Below, one piece after another: positions 6,536 through 15,073 of a stretch of DNA of 64,000 nucleotides. The notes beneath the pieces are model-generated. The model did no database searches. It saw only the letters and a list, made by a program, of their open reading frames with translations, and had not been told where the DNA came from. Every line of letters begins with the position of its first letter. Positions within the stretch are counted from its first letter, which is position 1. Source of the stretch: Neoroseomonas marina (GTDB lineage: Bacteria > Pseudomonadota > Alphaproteobacteria > Acetobacterales > Acetobacteraceae); assembly GCF_012927745.1 (NCBI RefSeq), contig NZ_JABBKX010000002.1, positions 721,999-785,998 of the forward strand. Reading direction: 5' to 3'. Position numbers and translations under genes: made by a program.

Positions 6536-8774
6536 GGGCGGTCAGGATCCGGTCCGGCGTCGCCGGCAGGTCGATCCGATCGAGCCCCGTCGCGTCCAGG
6601 ATCGCGTTCCACACCGCGGTCGCGAGCATCAGCGGCGGTTCGCCCACCGCCTTGGATCGGAAGATCGTGTCCTGCCGCGCCGGGGCATCCTGCAGCAGCC
6701 GCACGTTGAAGACGGGCGGCACGTCGCGCGAGCCGGGGATCTTGTAGGTCGACGGCCCGAGCGTGCGCTGCCGTCCCTCGGCATCCCAGTACAACTCCTC
6801 GCAGGTCAGCCAGCCCATGCCCTGCACGAAGGCGCCCTCGATCTGGCCGCGGTCGATGGCGGGGTTCAGCGACCGCCCGCAATCCTGCACCAGGTCGGCG
6901 CGCAGCACGCGGTGCTCGCCGGTCAGCAGGTCCACCGCCACCTCGGCCACCGAGGCGCCGTAGGAGAAATAGAAGAACGGCTCGCCCGTCATCGTCGCCG
7001 GGTCCCAGTGGATGTCCGGCGTGCGGTAGAAGCCCGTCGCCGAGAGCGACACGCGCTCCATCCAGCAGCGATGCGCGAGATCCGCGAAGCCCATCGCGCG
7101 GTTGTCGCCCGGCCGCGCGACGAAGACGCGGCCCTCCGCGAAGCGCACCTCCTCCGCCGGCACCTCCCACAGCGCGCCGGCGACCTCGGCCATGCGGCCG
7201 CGGATCGTCGTCGCGGCGCGATGCGCCGCCCAGCCGTTGAGGTCCGACCCCGTGCTCGCCGCCGTCGGCGCGGTGTTGGGCACTTCCGCCGTGCTCGTCG
7301 CCGTGATGCGCACGCGGTCGAGCGGCACGCCGAAACTCTCCGCCACCACCTGCGCGACCTTGACGTTGAGCCCCTGGCCCATCTCCGTCCCGCCATGGTT
7401 CAGGCGGATCGAGCCGTCCGTGTAGACATGCACCAGCGCCCCCGCCTGGTTCAGGTGGCGAACGCCGAAGGAGATCCCGAAGGCGAGCGCGAAGGACCCC
7501 AGCCCGCGCCGGATGAAGGGATGCGTCGCGTTGAAGGCGGCGATCTCCGCGCGGCGACGGTCCCACTCCGCATCCTGCCTGCACTCGGCCCAGACGCGGC
7601 GGATGAGGTCGCCTTCCAGCGCCTGGCCGTAGGGCGTGAGCGTATCGTTCGGTCCACCCGCGAAGTTGCGTTCCCGCACGGTCTCGGGCGCCAGGCCCGT
7701 CCCGCGCGCGACGCCTCGGATCACGTCCTCCATCAGCAGCACGCCCTGCGGCCCGCCGAAGCCGCGGAAGGCGGTGTGCGACACCGTGTTCGTCCGCAGC
7801 GCCATCGCGGTGATCCGCACCGCCGGCACGTCGTAGCAGTTCAGCGCATGGGTGATGGCGCGGAACACCACGCCGGGCGTCAGGTCGAGGCTGTGCCCCC
7901 CGTCCGCGGCGAGCGTCGCCTCCAGCCCGAGCACGCGGCCCGACGCATCGAACCCCGCGCGCCAGCGGAACAGGAAGGGATGGCGCTTGCCCGTCGCCGC
8001 CATATCCGCCTTGCGCGCCAGCCGCAGCTTCACCGGCCGCCCCGTGCGCCACGCGCCGAGTGCGGCCGCCGCCGCGATCCAGGATGCGTTGCTCTCCTTC
8101 CCGCCGAAGCCGCCGCCCATCCGCCGGCACGTCACCGGCAGCCGGGTGTAGTCGATCCCCAGCACCCGCCCCGCGATGTGCTGCACCTCCGTCGGATGCT
8201 GCGTCGAGGAAGTGATCGCGATCTCCCCGTCCTCCCCCGGCACCGCGATCGCGACCTGGGATTCGAGGTAGAAATGCTCCTGCCCGCCGGCGCGGAACGT
8301 GCCCTCCGCGCGCAGCGGCGCCGTCCCGATCGCCGACGCCGCATCGCCGCGCGCGACCACCTGCGGCGGCATCAGGAAGGACTCCCGCGCGATCGCCTCC
8401 TCCATGTCGAGCAGCGCCGGCAGCGGCGAGATCGCGCAGCGCACCGCCGCCGCCGCCCGCAGCGCGGCATCGCGCGTTTCCGCCAGCACCATCGCGATGG
8501 GTTGGCCGTGATGCTGCACGGATGCCTCCGCGAACAGCGGCTCGCCGCCCTTGCCGGACGCCGAGATGTCATTCGTCCCGGGCACGTCGCGCGCGGTCAG
8601 CACGATGACGCCCGGCGGCGCGTCGATGGCGCCGAGCACGCCATGCGCGACGGGACTCAACACCAGCGCGGCATGCAGCAGGCCAGGCGGCTCGGGCAGG
8701 TCGTCGGCGAAGCGCGCGGCGCCGGTGCAATGGGCGAGGGCGTTGTCATGGGGAACCGGGACGCCGGTGGTCAT
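6516..8774 (-). CDS. xdhB: Xanthine dehydrogenase, molybdopterin-binding large subunit
   Basis: A 752-residue subunit of the xanthine oxidase family, which binds molybdenum cofactor and hydroxylates purines (hypoxanthine to xanthine to urate). Seen: the N-terminal VTG.ARFADDLPEP-type segment, the Moco-contacting GGGFGGKES near residue 221, FRGFGGPQG, QDCGRSLNP and the catalytic Glu in AVGEPP near residue 706. The length fits a two-subunit bacterial enzyme. The start at 8774 excludes a repeat element that an upstream ATG would translate. It lies downstream of xdhA in one operon. No xdhC chaperone or purine permease is in the window. Confidence 0.9.
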   Translation of the reverse strand: MTTGVPVPHDNALAHCTGAARFADDLPEPPGLLHAALVLSPVAHGVLGAIDAPPGVIVLTARDVPGTNDISASGKGGEPLFAEASVQHHGQPIAMVLAETRDAALRAAAAVRCAISPLPALLDMEEAIARESFLMPPQVVARGDAASAIGTAPLRAEGTFRAGGQEHFYLESQVAIAVPGEDGEIAITSSTQHPTEVQHIAGRVLGIDYTRLPVTCRRMGGGFGGKESNASWIAAAAALGAWRTGRPVKLRLARKADMAATGKRHPFLFRWRAGFDASGRVLGLEATLAADGGHSLDLTPGVVFRAITHALNCYDVPAVRITAMALRTNTVSHTAFRGFGGPQGVLLMEDVIRGVARGTGLAPETVRERNFAGGPNDTLTPYGQALEGDLIRRVWAECRQDAEWDRRRAEIAAFNATHPFIRRGLGSFALAFGISFGVRHLNQAGALVHVYTDGSIRLNHGGTEMGQGLNVKVAQVVAESFGVPLDRVRITATSTAEVPNTAPTAASTGSDLNGWAAHRAATTIRGRMAEVAGALWEVPAEEVRFAEGRVFVARPGDNRAMGFADLAHRCWMERVSLSATGFYRTPDIHWDPATMTGEPFFYFSYGASVAEVAVDLLTGEHRVLRADLVQDCGRSLNPAIDRGQIEGAFVQGMGWLTCEELYWDAEGRQRTLGPSTYKIPGSRDVPPVFNVRLLQDAPARQDTIFRSKAVGEPPLMLATAVWNAILDATGLDRIDLPATPDRILTALSARGS

Positions 8775-8847
8775 GGGGATAGGTCGGGGGAGGGGAACCT
8801 CCCCCGAACCCCCTCCCTTCCTTGGATACTCGAACCGCGACGATCCA
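8775..8847. repeat. Intergenic hairpin element, copy 2 (G-rich type B)
   Basis: The gap between xdhA and xdhB holds a 10-bp hairpin at 8784-8807, with CGGGGGAGG paired to CCTCCCCCG around a GGAA loop. It is followed by a CCCCCTCCCTT stretch that matches copy 1 at 1822-1860 apart from one substitution and one inserted base. It lies within an operon, after the xdhA stop. Confidence 0.7.
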
Positions 8848-10254
8848 TCATGCGACGACACCCGGGGCATCGAGCGCCATCACCTCGGGCGGCACGCCGA
8901 CGCGCCGCAGCGCCATGCGACGCAGCAGATTGCCCACGGCACGGCGGCGATAAGCCGCGCTGCCGCGGAGGTCCGACATCGGCGTCACCTCCCTCTCCAG
9001 CGCCCGCGCGGCGCGTTCCGCCGCAGCGACATCGAAGGGCGCCCCGATCAGCGCCGCCTCCGCCCCCGGCGCCCGCGCCGCCCGCGGCCCGCAGCCGCCA
9101 TGCGCGACCCGCGCCGCGGCCAGCACGCCATCGGCAAACGTCAGCAGCACCGAAAGCCCCACCGTCGCGATGTCCTGGTCATGCCGCTTCGACAGCTTCT
9201 CGCAGGTCAGCAGCGCCCCCTTCGGCGGCCGCGGCAGCAGCACGCGCGTGACGATCTCGTCCGCCGCCAGCGCAGTCGCGCGATAGCCGGTGAGGAAATC
9301 CTCCACCGCCATCTCGCGCTCCCCGCGCACCGAGGCCAGCGTCACCCGCGCCCCCAGCGCGATCAGCGGCGGCAGCGCATCCCCGATCGGACTCGCCGTC
9401 CCGAGATTGCCGCCCAGCGTCCCCATCCCCCGGATCTGCCGCGACCCCAGCCGCCGCAGCAGCGCCGCCACCGGCGCGAAATCGGCATCCCCCGCGCACG
9501 CGTCGAGCAATCGCGCATAGGAGGCGGCCGCCCCTGCGAGGATCCCATCCGCCGTCACCTCGATCCGCCGCCAGCGCGGCACGCCGAGCAGGCAGATCAC
9601 CGTCTCCGGCGCCTCGCGATGCTCCGACACGCGCAAGCCGAGGTCGGTCCCGCCCGCCAGCAGCCAGGCCCCGGGATGCGCCGCGCGCAGCGCCAGCGCC
9701 TCCTCCGGCGCCTGCGGCAGGAAGAAGCGCTGCGACCCCGCGACGATCGCCCGTGGCGCGTCTGGCGCGAGTGGCGGCGGCGCGCCGTCATCCTCCATCG
9801 CTGCCATGGCATCGAGGATCGGCCGGTATCCCGTGCAGCGACACAGATTGCCCGCCAGCGCCTCGTGCGGATCGCCGCCGCCGCGCGTCCAGGCCCAGGC
9901 CGACATCACGATGCCCGGCGTGCAGAAGCCGCATTGCGTGCCGTCATGCGCGGCGAGCGCCTGCTGCACTGGATGCGCCCCGCCATCCTCGCCGCGCAGC
10001 CCTTCCACCGTGCGGATCGCCCGTCCCGTCGCCTGACCGAGCAGCATCAGGCAGGCATTGACCGGTGTGCGCGTGCCGTCCGGGTTCTCGAGCACCACGG
10101 TGCAGGCGCCGCAATCGCCCTCGGCGCAGCCTTCCTTGGTGCCCGGCAGCCGGCCTGGCCCACGCAGCCAGTCGAGCAGCGTCATCGTCGGGGAGGTCCC
10201 CGCGGGAAGCGTCAGCGCATCCCCGTTGAGCGTGAAGCGGATCGGGCCGGCCAT
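8848..10254 (-). CDS. xdhA: Xanthine dehydrogenase, FeS/FAD small subunit
   Basis: A 468-residue electron-transfer subunit. Residues 1-75 form a plant-type [2Fe-2S] domain with Cys43, Cys48, Cys51 and Cys68. Residues about 80-160 form the second [2Fe-2S] domain with CGFC and CRCTGY. The rest is a FAD-binding domain (LLAGGTDLGLRV, GMGTLGGNLGTASPIGD) and a CO-dehydrogenase flavoprotein C-terminal domain. Electrons pass from the Mo centre of XdhB to FAD and NAD+. It begins the xdhAB operon, and a 78-nt gap separates it from the Bug-protein gene downstream of it on the chromosome map. Confidence 0.9.
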   Translation of the reverse strand: MAGPIRFTLNGDALTLPAGTSPTMTLLDWLRGPGRLPGTKEGCAEGDCGACTVVLENPDGTRTPVNACLMLLGQATGRAIRTVEGLRGEDGGAHPVQQALAAHDGTQCGFCTPGIVMSAWAWTRGGGDPHEALAGNLCRCTGYRPILDAMAAMEDDGAPPPLAPDAPRAIVAGSQRFFLPQAPEEALALRAAHPGAWLLAGGTDLGLRVSEHREAPETVICLLGVPRWRRIEVTADGILAGAAASYARLLDACAGDADFAPVAALLRRLGSRQIRGMGTLGGNLGTASPIGDALPPLIALGARVTLASVRGEREMAVEDFLTGYRATALAADEIVTRVLLPRPPKGALLTCEKLSKRHDQDIATVGLSVLLTFADGVLAAARVAHGGCGPRAARAPGAEAALIGAPFDVAAAERAARALEREVTPMSDLRGSAAYRRRAVGNLLRRMALRRVGVPPEVMALDAPGVVA

Positions 10255-10332
10255 GACCGAACCCTAGCAATCCCCGCGCCGGAGGTATCGGTTTCTCGAT
10301 GCCGGACGGGCCAGGCCCGCCCCGCGGCGGTC

Positions 10333-11304
10333 CTAATCGATCTGGATCCGGGCTTCGCGCACCACGCGGCCCCACTTCGCGTGCTCGGCGGCGAGGAAGT
10401 CCCGGAACGCCGCCGGCGTGGAGCCCACCGCCTCGCTGCCCTCGGTCGCCAGGCGCGCCACCGTCTCCGGCTGGGCCAATGCCTTGCGCGTTTCCTCGGA
10501 CAGCCGCGCGATGATCGGTTCCGGCGTGCGCGCGGGGGCGACCAGGCCGGTCCAGTTCATCGCCTCGAAGCCGGCCAGGCCGAGCTCGGCGACCGTCGGC
10601 ACATCGGGGAAGGCGCGCGCGCGTGTCGGCGACGTGACGGCGATGGCGCGCACATCCCCCGATTCCAGCACGCCCTTCACCGCCAGCGGGTTGGCGAAGA
10701 AGATGTCGACGCGCCCGGCCAGTAGGTCCGTCACCACGGGCGCCGCGCCGCGATAGGGCACATGGACGATGTCGATCTGCGCGGCGCGGGCGAACAGCGC
10801 GCCGGCGAGATGCCCCGTCGTCCCGTTGCCGGCATTGCCCGCCGTCAGCGTGCCGGGCCGCGCCCGCGCCGCGGCAATGATGTCGGCCAGCGTGCGCAGC
10901 GGCGAATCGCGCGCGACCACCAGCACGTTGGGCTGCGATGCGACGATCGAGATCAGCGCGAAATCCGTCAGCGAGTCGAAGGGCATGCGTGGATAGAGCG
11001 CCGGATTGATGGCGAGGTTCGACGCCTGGCCCATGCCGATCGTGTAGCCATCGGCCGGCGCCTTCGCGACGGCGTCGAGTCCGATGTTCCCGCCCGCGCC
11101 GGGGCGGTTGTCGATGACGAGGTTCCACCCGGTGGCCGCGGCGATGCGCGCGCCGACCTCGCGGGAGATCACGTCCGTCCCGCCGGCGGGCGGGAACGGC
11201 ACGATCAGCCGGATGGGGCGGTCGGGCCAGTTCGCCTGCGCCCGCGCCAGATGCGGCGCCGTGGTGCCGAGCACCGCGGCCGCCAGGAGATTCCGTCGGT
11301 TCAT
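10333..11304 (-). CDS. Bug/TctC-type solute-binding protein, exported
   Basis: A 323-residue extracytoplasmic binding protein of the tripartite tricarboxylate transporter (Bug) family, matching the full family length. It has a signal peptide with an RR pair (MNRRNLLAAAVLGTTAPHLARAQ), then WPDRPIRLIVPFPPAGGTD, RPGAGGNIG and YTIGMGQASNLAINP, all family hallmarks. Such proteins bind carboxylates, often without a dedicated permease nearby; none is seen here. It is the last gene of the HMG-CoA-lyase, CoA-transferase, Bug operon (24 nt after the CoA-transferase stop), so it probably delivers the organic acid that these enzymes degrade. Confidence 0.88.
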   Translation of the reverse strand: MNRRNLLAAAVLGTTAPHLARAQANWPDRPIRLIVPFPPAGGTDVISREVGARIAAATGWNLVIDNRPGAGGNIGLDAVAKAPADGYTIGMGQASNLAINPALYPRMPFDSLTDFALISIVASQPNVLVVARDSPLRTLADIIAAARARPGTLTAGNAGNGTTGHLAGALFARAAQIDIVHVPYRGAAPVVTDLLAGRVDIFFANPLAVKGVLESGDVRAIAVTSPTRARAFPDVPTVAELGLAGFEAMNWTGLVAPARTPEPIIARLSEETRKALAQPETVARLATEGSEAVGSTPAAFRDFLAAEHAKWGRVVREARIQID

Positions 11305-11328
11305 GCTGTCATTCCTCCCGGCCGGCGG

Positions 11329-12486
11329 TCAGTCCGCGGCGTCGGATCGTTGTGCGCGCAGCGGGCCGAGGATCTCCGCGTCATGCTCGCCGGGCTTCGG
11401 CAGGTCGAGCCGCACGCCGAGCCTCTCCGCGCCGAACTGCATCGGCAGGGCCGGGACGCTGGCCGCGCGCCCATCGGGCAGCGTCACCGGCAGCAGGCTG
11501 CCATTCGCGAGCAGGTGCGGATCCTCGAACAGGTCCCAGGGCCTGGCGATGCGGGAGAAGGGCAGGCCGGCCGCCTCGCACATCGTCTCCAGCGCCGCGA
11601 CGTCGTGCTTCGCCAGCAGCGACTGCACCAGCGGGATCAGCGTGTCGCGCCGCTTCGCGCGTTCGGTGTTGGTCGCGTAGTCGGGGTTGTCGAGCGCCGG
11701 CTCGTTCAGCTCGCGGCGGAAGATCTCCCACTGCCGCTCGGTGACGACACCGATGAAGATCTGCTCGCCATCCTTCGTGTCGAACACGTCGTAGACGCCC
11801 CAGGCGCGGCGCCCGGCCGGCATCGGCGTGGGGTCCTGCCCGGTCATGCGCTGCTGCAGCATGGCGGTGGAGACCAGGAAGGCCGCGTTCTCGAACAGCC
11901 CGGACTGCAGGTGCTGGCCCTTGCCGGTCGCATCGCGCTGGCGCAGCGCGGCGAGGATCGCGATGGCGCCGAACATCCCGCCCATCATGTCGTTCACCGG
12001 CGCGCCGGCGCGCAGCGGCCGCCCCGGCGGGCCGGTCATGTAGGCGAGGCCCGACTGCATCTGCACCACTTCGTCCAGCGCGGTGCGGTTCTCGTACGGC
12101 CCCGGCAGGTACCCCTTGAGCGAGAGGTAGATCAGACGCGGATTGCGCGCCGACAGCGCCTCGTAGCCCAGGCCCTTCGTCTCGAGCCCGCCAGGGCGGA
12201 AATTCTCGAGCACCACGTCGGCGGTGTCGATCAGCCGCTTCAGCGTTTCGAGGTCCGCTTCGCTCTCGGTGTCGAGCTGCACCGACTTCTTGTTGCGGCT
12301 GAAGGCGGGGAAGAAGCCGGTGCCGGAGGCCACCAGATAGCGCGTGCGATCGCCCTTGCCGGGGGGCTCGACCTTGATGACCTCGGCGCCGAGATCGGCC
12401 AGCACCAGGCCGCAGGTCGGGCCCATGACCATGTGGGAGAACTCGACGACGCGGATGCCGGCGAGGGGGAGGGAGGCGGTCGTCAT
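11329..12486 (-). CDS. Class III CoA-transferase (CaiB/BaiF family)
   Basis: A 385-residue formyl-CoA-transferase-like protein that moves CoA between carboxylic acids. Seen: LAGIRVVEFSHMVMGP at the N-terminus, ADLGAEVIKVEPP, FSRNKKSVQLD, ENFRPG, LIYLSLKGYLPG and the catalytic aspartate in TALDEVVQ. The start at 12486 is the ATG directly before the domain. A further 18 residues upstream are in frame but are translated from the repeat element, so they are not counted. Between an HMG-CoA-lyase-like enzyme and a Bug protein it probably activates an imported acid as CoA ester for cleavage. Confidence 0.88.
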   Translation of the reverse strand: MTTASLPLAGIRVVEFSHMVMGPTCGLVLADLGAEVIKVEPPGKGDRTRYLVASGTGFFPAFSRNKKSVQLDTESEADLETLKRLIDTADVVLENFRPGGLETKGLGYEALSARNPRLIYLSLKGYLPGPYENRTALDEVVQMQSGLAYMTGPPGRPLRAGAPVNDMMGGMFGAIAILAALRQRDATGKGQHLQSGLFENAAFLVSTAMLQQRMTGQDPTPMPAGRRAWGVYDVFDTKDGEQIFIGVVTERQWEIFRRELNEPALDNPDYATNTERAKRRDTLIPLVQSLLAKHDVAALETMCEAAGLPFSRIARPWDLFEDPHLLANGSLLPVTLPDGRAASVPALPMQFGAERLGVRLDLPKPGEHDAEILGPLRAQRSDAAD

Positions 12487-12667
12487 GCGGTGCGTCCTTC
12501 GGGATTGGAGGGGCCTTGCCCCTCCAAGCCACCCCACCAAAGGCCGAAAGGCCTTTGGAAACCGATATCGGGGTGGCGCAAAATCATGGTTTGCAAAAGC
12601 CCTTCGGCCTTCGCCGCGTCCAGGGCGGAGCCCTGGCTGGGAAGTCCGGAGGGGCGGAGCCCCTCCG
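12487..12667. repeat. Intergenic mosaic hairpin element, copy 3 (type A, complete)
   Basis: This 181-base gap is filled by hairpins. A terminal one lies at 12506-12528 (TTGGAGGGGC / GCCCCTCCAA). A CCAAAGGCC-GAAA-GGCCTTTGG stem follows at 12537-12558, flanked by a GCCACCCC / GGGGTGGC pair. A CCAGGGC / GCCCTGG stem comes next, and a right-end GGAGGGGC / GCCCCTCC hairpin at 12648-12666 stops 1 nt from the HMG-CoA-lyase stop codon. Bases 12502-12539 are identical over 38 nt to 30834-30871. Confidence 0.8.
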
Positions 12668-13633
12668 TCACGCCGCCCGTGCCTTCGCCCGGAAGGCGGT
12701 CAGCGACCCACCCCGCAGCAGCGCCGAGGGCAGCGTCCTGCCCAGCACCCGTTCCGCGAGGTGTCCCGCCGCGATCAGCGCATCGATGTCGATGCCCGTC
12801 GCGATGCCCATCTCCTCGCAGAGCATCACGAGCTCCTCGGTCGCGATGTTCCCCGGCGCCCCCGGATGCCCAGCGAAGGGACATCCGCCGGCGCCGCCCA
12901 CCGCCGCGTCGAAATCCGCGACCCCCATCCGCAGCCCCGCGAGCGCATTCGCGATGCCGAGCCCGCGCGTGTCGTGCAGGTGCAGCGACACCTTCTGCTC
13001 CGGCCAGCGCGACCGCACCGCGCCGACCACGCGCTCGATCAGCAGCGGGTTGGCCCAGCCCATGGTGTCGGCCAGGGAGATGCGCTCGATCGCGCAGCCG
13101 GTCTCCTGCGCCAGCCCCATGGCGTCGGCCACCGCGGCGATTGCCTGCGCCGGCGCGATGTCGCCCGCGAAGTTGCATCCGAAGGCCGCCTGGACGGACA
13201 CGCGCGAGACCGGGACGCCGGCGGCCAGGTGCTCCGCCACGTTCTCGCGCTGCGCGGCGATCTGTCCCGCGCGGTCGCGATTGAGGTTCTTGAGCGAGAA
13301 GGCCTCGGAGGCCGCGACGGTGATGGACCCGTAGACGGCCAGCCGGTCCTTGAAGGCCAGCGCCCGCTGCAGCCCCTGCGGGTTGAACCACAGGGCGGTG
13401 TAGGTGACGCCCGGCTTCGGGGCGAAGCCCGCGACCACGGCATCCGCATCCGCCCACCCCGGCACGCGCTTGGGGCTGACGAAGGACGCGACCTGGATGC
13501 GCGGCGCCCCGGTCGCCGACAGCGCGTCGATCAGCGCGATCTTGTCCGCGGTCGGCACCGGCGTGGTCGCGATCTGGAAGCCCTCGCGCGGGCCTTCCTC
13601 CGTGATGCGGACCGATGCTGGCAGGTCGCTCAT
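12668..13633 (-). CDS. Hydroxymethylglutaryl-CoA lyase family enzyme
   Basis: A 321-residue TIM-barrel lyase of the HMG-CoA lyase/DRE-TIM family, splitting 3-hydroxy-3-methylglutaryl-CoA or a related 3-hydroxyacyl-CoA to acetyl-CoA plus a keto acid. Seen: TEEGPREGFQ at the N-terminus (metal and catalytic residues), VASFVSPKRVPG, SLADTMGWANP, the metal-binding LHLHDTRG and the flexible-loop Cys motif GGAGGCPFAGHPGAPGN. The start at 13633 has a strong AGGAGGAGA ribosome-binding site, which rules out the ATG 12 codons earlier. It is the first gene of an operon divergent from an IclR regulator, probably controlled by the palindrome between them. The exact substrate is uncertain. Confidence 0.87.
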   Translation of the reverse strand: MSDLPASVRITEEGPREGFQIATTPVPTADKIALIDALSATGAPRIQVASFVSPKRVPGWADADAVVAGFAPKPGVTYTALWFNPQGLQRALAFKDRLAVYGSITVAASEAFSLKNLNRDRAGQIAAQRENVAEHLAAGVPVSRVSVQAAFGCNFAGDIAPAQAIAAVADAMGLAQETGCAIERISLADTMGWANPLLIERVVGAVRSRWPEQKVSLHLHDTRGLGIANALAGLRMGVADFDAAVGGAGGCPFAGHPGAPGNIATEELVMLCEEMGIATGIDIDALIAAGHLAERVLGRTLPSALLRGGSLTAFRAKARAA

Positions 13634-13666
13634 CGCCGTCTCCTCCTGCCGGACGCTTGCCGGCAT

Positions 13667-13707
13667 TAATTCTGCTTGACAGAATTAAATTCTGTCAGAA
13701 AGAATTA
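13667..13707. promoter_or_regulatory. Nested palindromic operator between IclR gene and HMG-CoA-lyase operon
   Basis: This is an AT-rich dyad in GC-rich surroundings. The inner arms TGACAGAATT (13677-13686) and AATTCTGTCA (13688-13697) are perfect around one central A at 13687. An outer pair, TAATTCT (13667-13673) and AGAATTA (13701-13707), is symmetric about the same centre. The inner left arm includes TTGACA, a consensus -35 box reading toward iclR. It overlaps or touches the IclR start codon, as expected of an autoregulated IclR-type operator that also controls the divergent operon. Confidence 0.75.
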
Positions 13708-14462
13708 TGCTGATGAGCGGCACCCAGGTCAACCCGAAACCGGCCCGTCGCCGCGGCCGGCCCGCGGCCGACGCGCCGCCGGCCGCCGCACAGCGCGTGG
13801 AGGCTGTCGAGCGTGCGCTCTCGCTGCTCGAAGCCTTCGCCGACGGATCGCGGACGCTGAGTCTCGCCGAACTCGCCGCGCGCACCGGGCTGTATCCAAG
13901 CACGGCACTGCGCCTGGCCGGGTCGTTGCAACGCTTCGGCTATCTCACGCGCAGCGCCGACGGCGCCTGGCGGCTCGGTCCGACGCCGCTGCGCCTCGGC
14001 GCGCTCTACCGCGCCGGCTTCGACCTGGCGACCCAGGTGCGCCCCGCGATCGCGCGGCTTGTGGCCCGTACCGGCGAGACCGCCGGCTTCTACGTGCGTG
14101 AGGGCGATCGGCGCATCTGCCTCTTTCGCGAGGCGTCGCCCCGGCCGATCCGCCTGCATGTCGAGGAAGGGGCGACGATGCCGCTCGACCGCGGCGCCGG
14201 CGGCCATGTGCTGATGGCCTATACCGGCGGCACGCTGCCGGTGCATGGGCAGGTCCGCACGGTGGGTTATGCGATCTCGGTCGGCGAGCGCGACCCCGAG
14301 ACGGCGGCCGTCGCCGCGCCGGTCTTCGGCGAGGGCGGGCGCCTGCTCGGCGCGCTTGCGGTTTCCGGCCCCGTGATCCGGCTGGATCGCCCGGCCGCGG
14401 AAGCGATGGTGCCGGTCGTGATGGAAGAAGCGCGCGCCCTGTCCCGCGCGCTGGGCGGTTAG
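13707..14462 (+). CDS. IclR-family transcriptional regulator
   Basis: A 251-residue regulator. After a basic, Ala/Pro-rich N-terminal tail comes a winged helix-turn-helix (residues about 30-90: AVERALSLLEAFADG, LSLAELAARTGLYPSTALRLAGSLQRFGYL) and an IclR effector-binding domain (RPAIARLVARTGETAGFYV, RLHVEEGATMPLDRGAGGHVL). It probably senses an acid or CoA-ester intermediate of the divergent pathway. Two in-frame ATGs, at 13707 and 13713, are possible. Neither has a clear ribosome-binding site, and the first lies on the edge of the operator, so a leaderless transcript is conceivable. The 3' end overlaps the convergent DUF938 gene by 4 nt. Confidence 0.88.
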   Translation: MLMSGTQVNPKPARRRGRPAADAPPAAAQRVEAVERALSLLEAFADGSRTLSLAELAARTGLYPSTALRLAGSLQRFGYLTRSADGAWRLGPTPLRLGALYRAGFDLATQVRPAIARLVARTGETAGFYVREGDRRICLFREASPRPIRLHVEEGATMPLDRGAGGHVLMAYTGGTLPVHGQVRTVGYAISVGERDPETAAVAAPVFGEGGRLLGALAVSGPVIRLDRPAAEAMVPVVMEEARALSRALGG

Positions 14463-15073
14463 CCTCCGGGCGCCAACACCTGGCGCCGGAAGACGACCGT
14501 CAGGTTGTTGGCCGGCATCTCCGCCACCCCGGGCGGCCCGAAGCCGTTCGCCGCCGCGAGTGCAGCGACCGCCTCGAGGTCCCGCACGCCCCAGGCGGCA
14601 TTGCGCGTGCGCAGGTCGGCGTCGAACGCGGCGTTGGATGGCGCCGTATGCGCGCCCTCGCGCTTGTAGGGGCCGTAGAGCACCAGCGGCGCGCCTTCCG
14701 GCAGCAGCGCCGAAGCGCCGCGCATCAGCCCCTCCGTCGAGGCCCAGGGCGAGATGTGGATCATGTTGATGCACACCACGGCATCCGCCGCCGTGATCGG
14801 CCAATCCGGCGCCGCGGCATCGAGCGCGAGGGCAGGCCGGATGTTCGGCGCGTCGGCGGCCCAGGCATCGATGCTCGCCCGCGCATCGGCGTCGGGATCG
14901 CTCGGCTGGAAGGTCAGCGCGGGCATGGCGGCGGCGAAGTGGATGGCGTGCTCGCCGCTGCCGCTCGCGACCTCCAGCACCACGCCGCGCGCGGGCAGGA
15001 CGCCGCGCAACACCGCCAGGATCGGGTCGCGGTTGCGCGCCGCGGCGGGCGCGAAGCGGCGCGGGTCCGTCAT
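14459..15073 (-). CDS. DUF938 family SAM-dependent methyltransferase
   Basis: A 204-residue protein matching the DUF938 family over its full length. The SAM-binding motif I is VLEVASGSGEHAIHFA (residues 31-46), followed by QPSDPDADARASI and the VVCINMIHISPW core (motif II), then LYGPYKREG. The substrate of the family is unknown. Its ATG overlaps the FkbM stop by 4 nt, making it the last gene of the five-gene GST operon. Confidence 0.85.
   Translation of the reverse strand: MTDPRRFAPAAARNRDPILAVLRGVLPARGVVLEVASGSGEHAIHFAAAMPALTFQPSDPDADARASIDAWAADAPNIRPALALDAAAPDWPITAADAVVCINMIHISPWASTEGLMRGASALLPEGAPLVLYGPYKREGAHTAPSNAAFDADLRTRNAAWGVRDLEAVAALAAANGFGPPGVAEMPANNLTVVFRRQVLAPGG

Noticed and set aside
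6498-9251. 917-codon open frame on the plus strand opposite xdhAB
   Set aside because: It is Arg/His/Pro-rich, crosses a repeat and two real genes, and has no recognisable domain; it is a GC-rich shadow frame.
12487-12540. N-terminal extension of the CoA-transferase gene (start at 12540)
   Set aside because: The extra 18 residues (WLGGARPLQS type) are translated repeat element and recur at other unrelated loci; the domain begins at the ATG at 12486.
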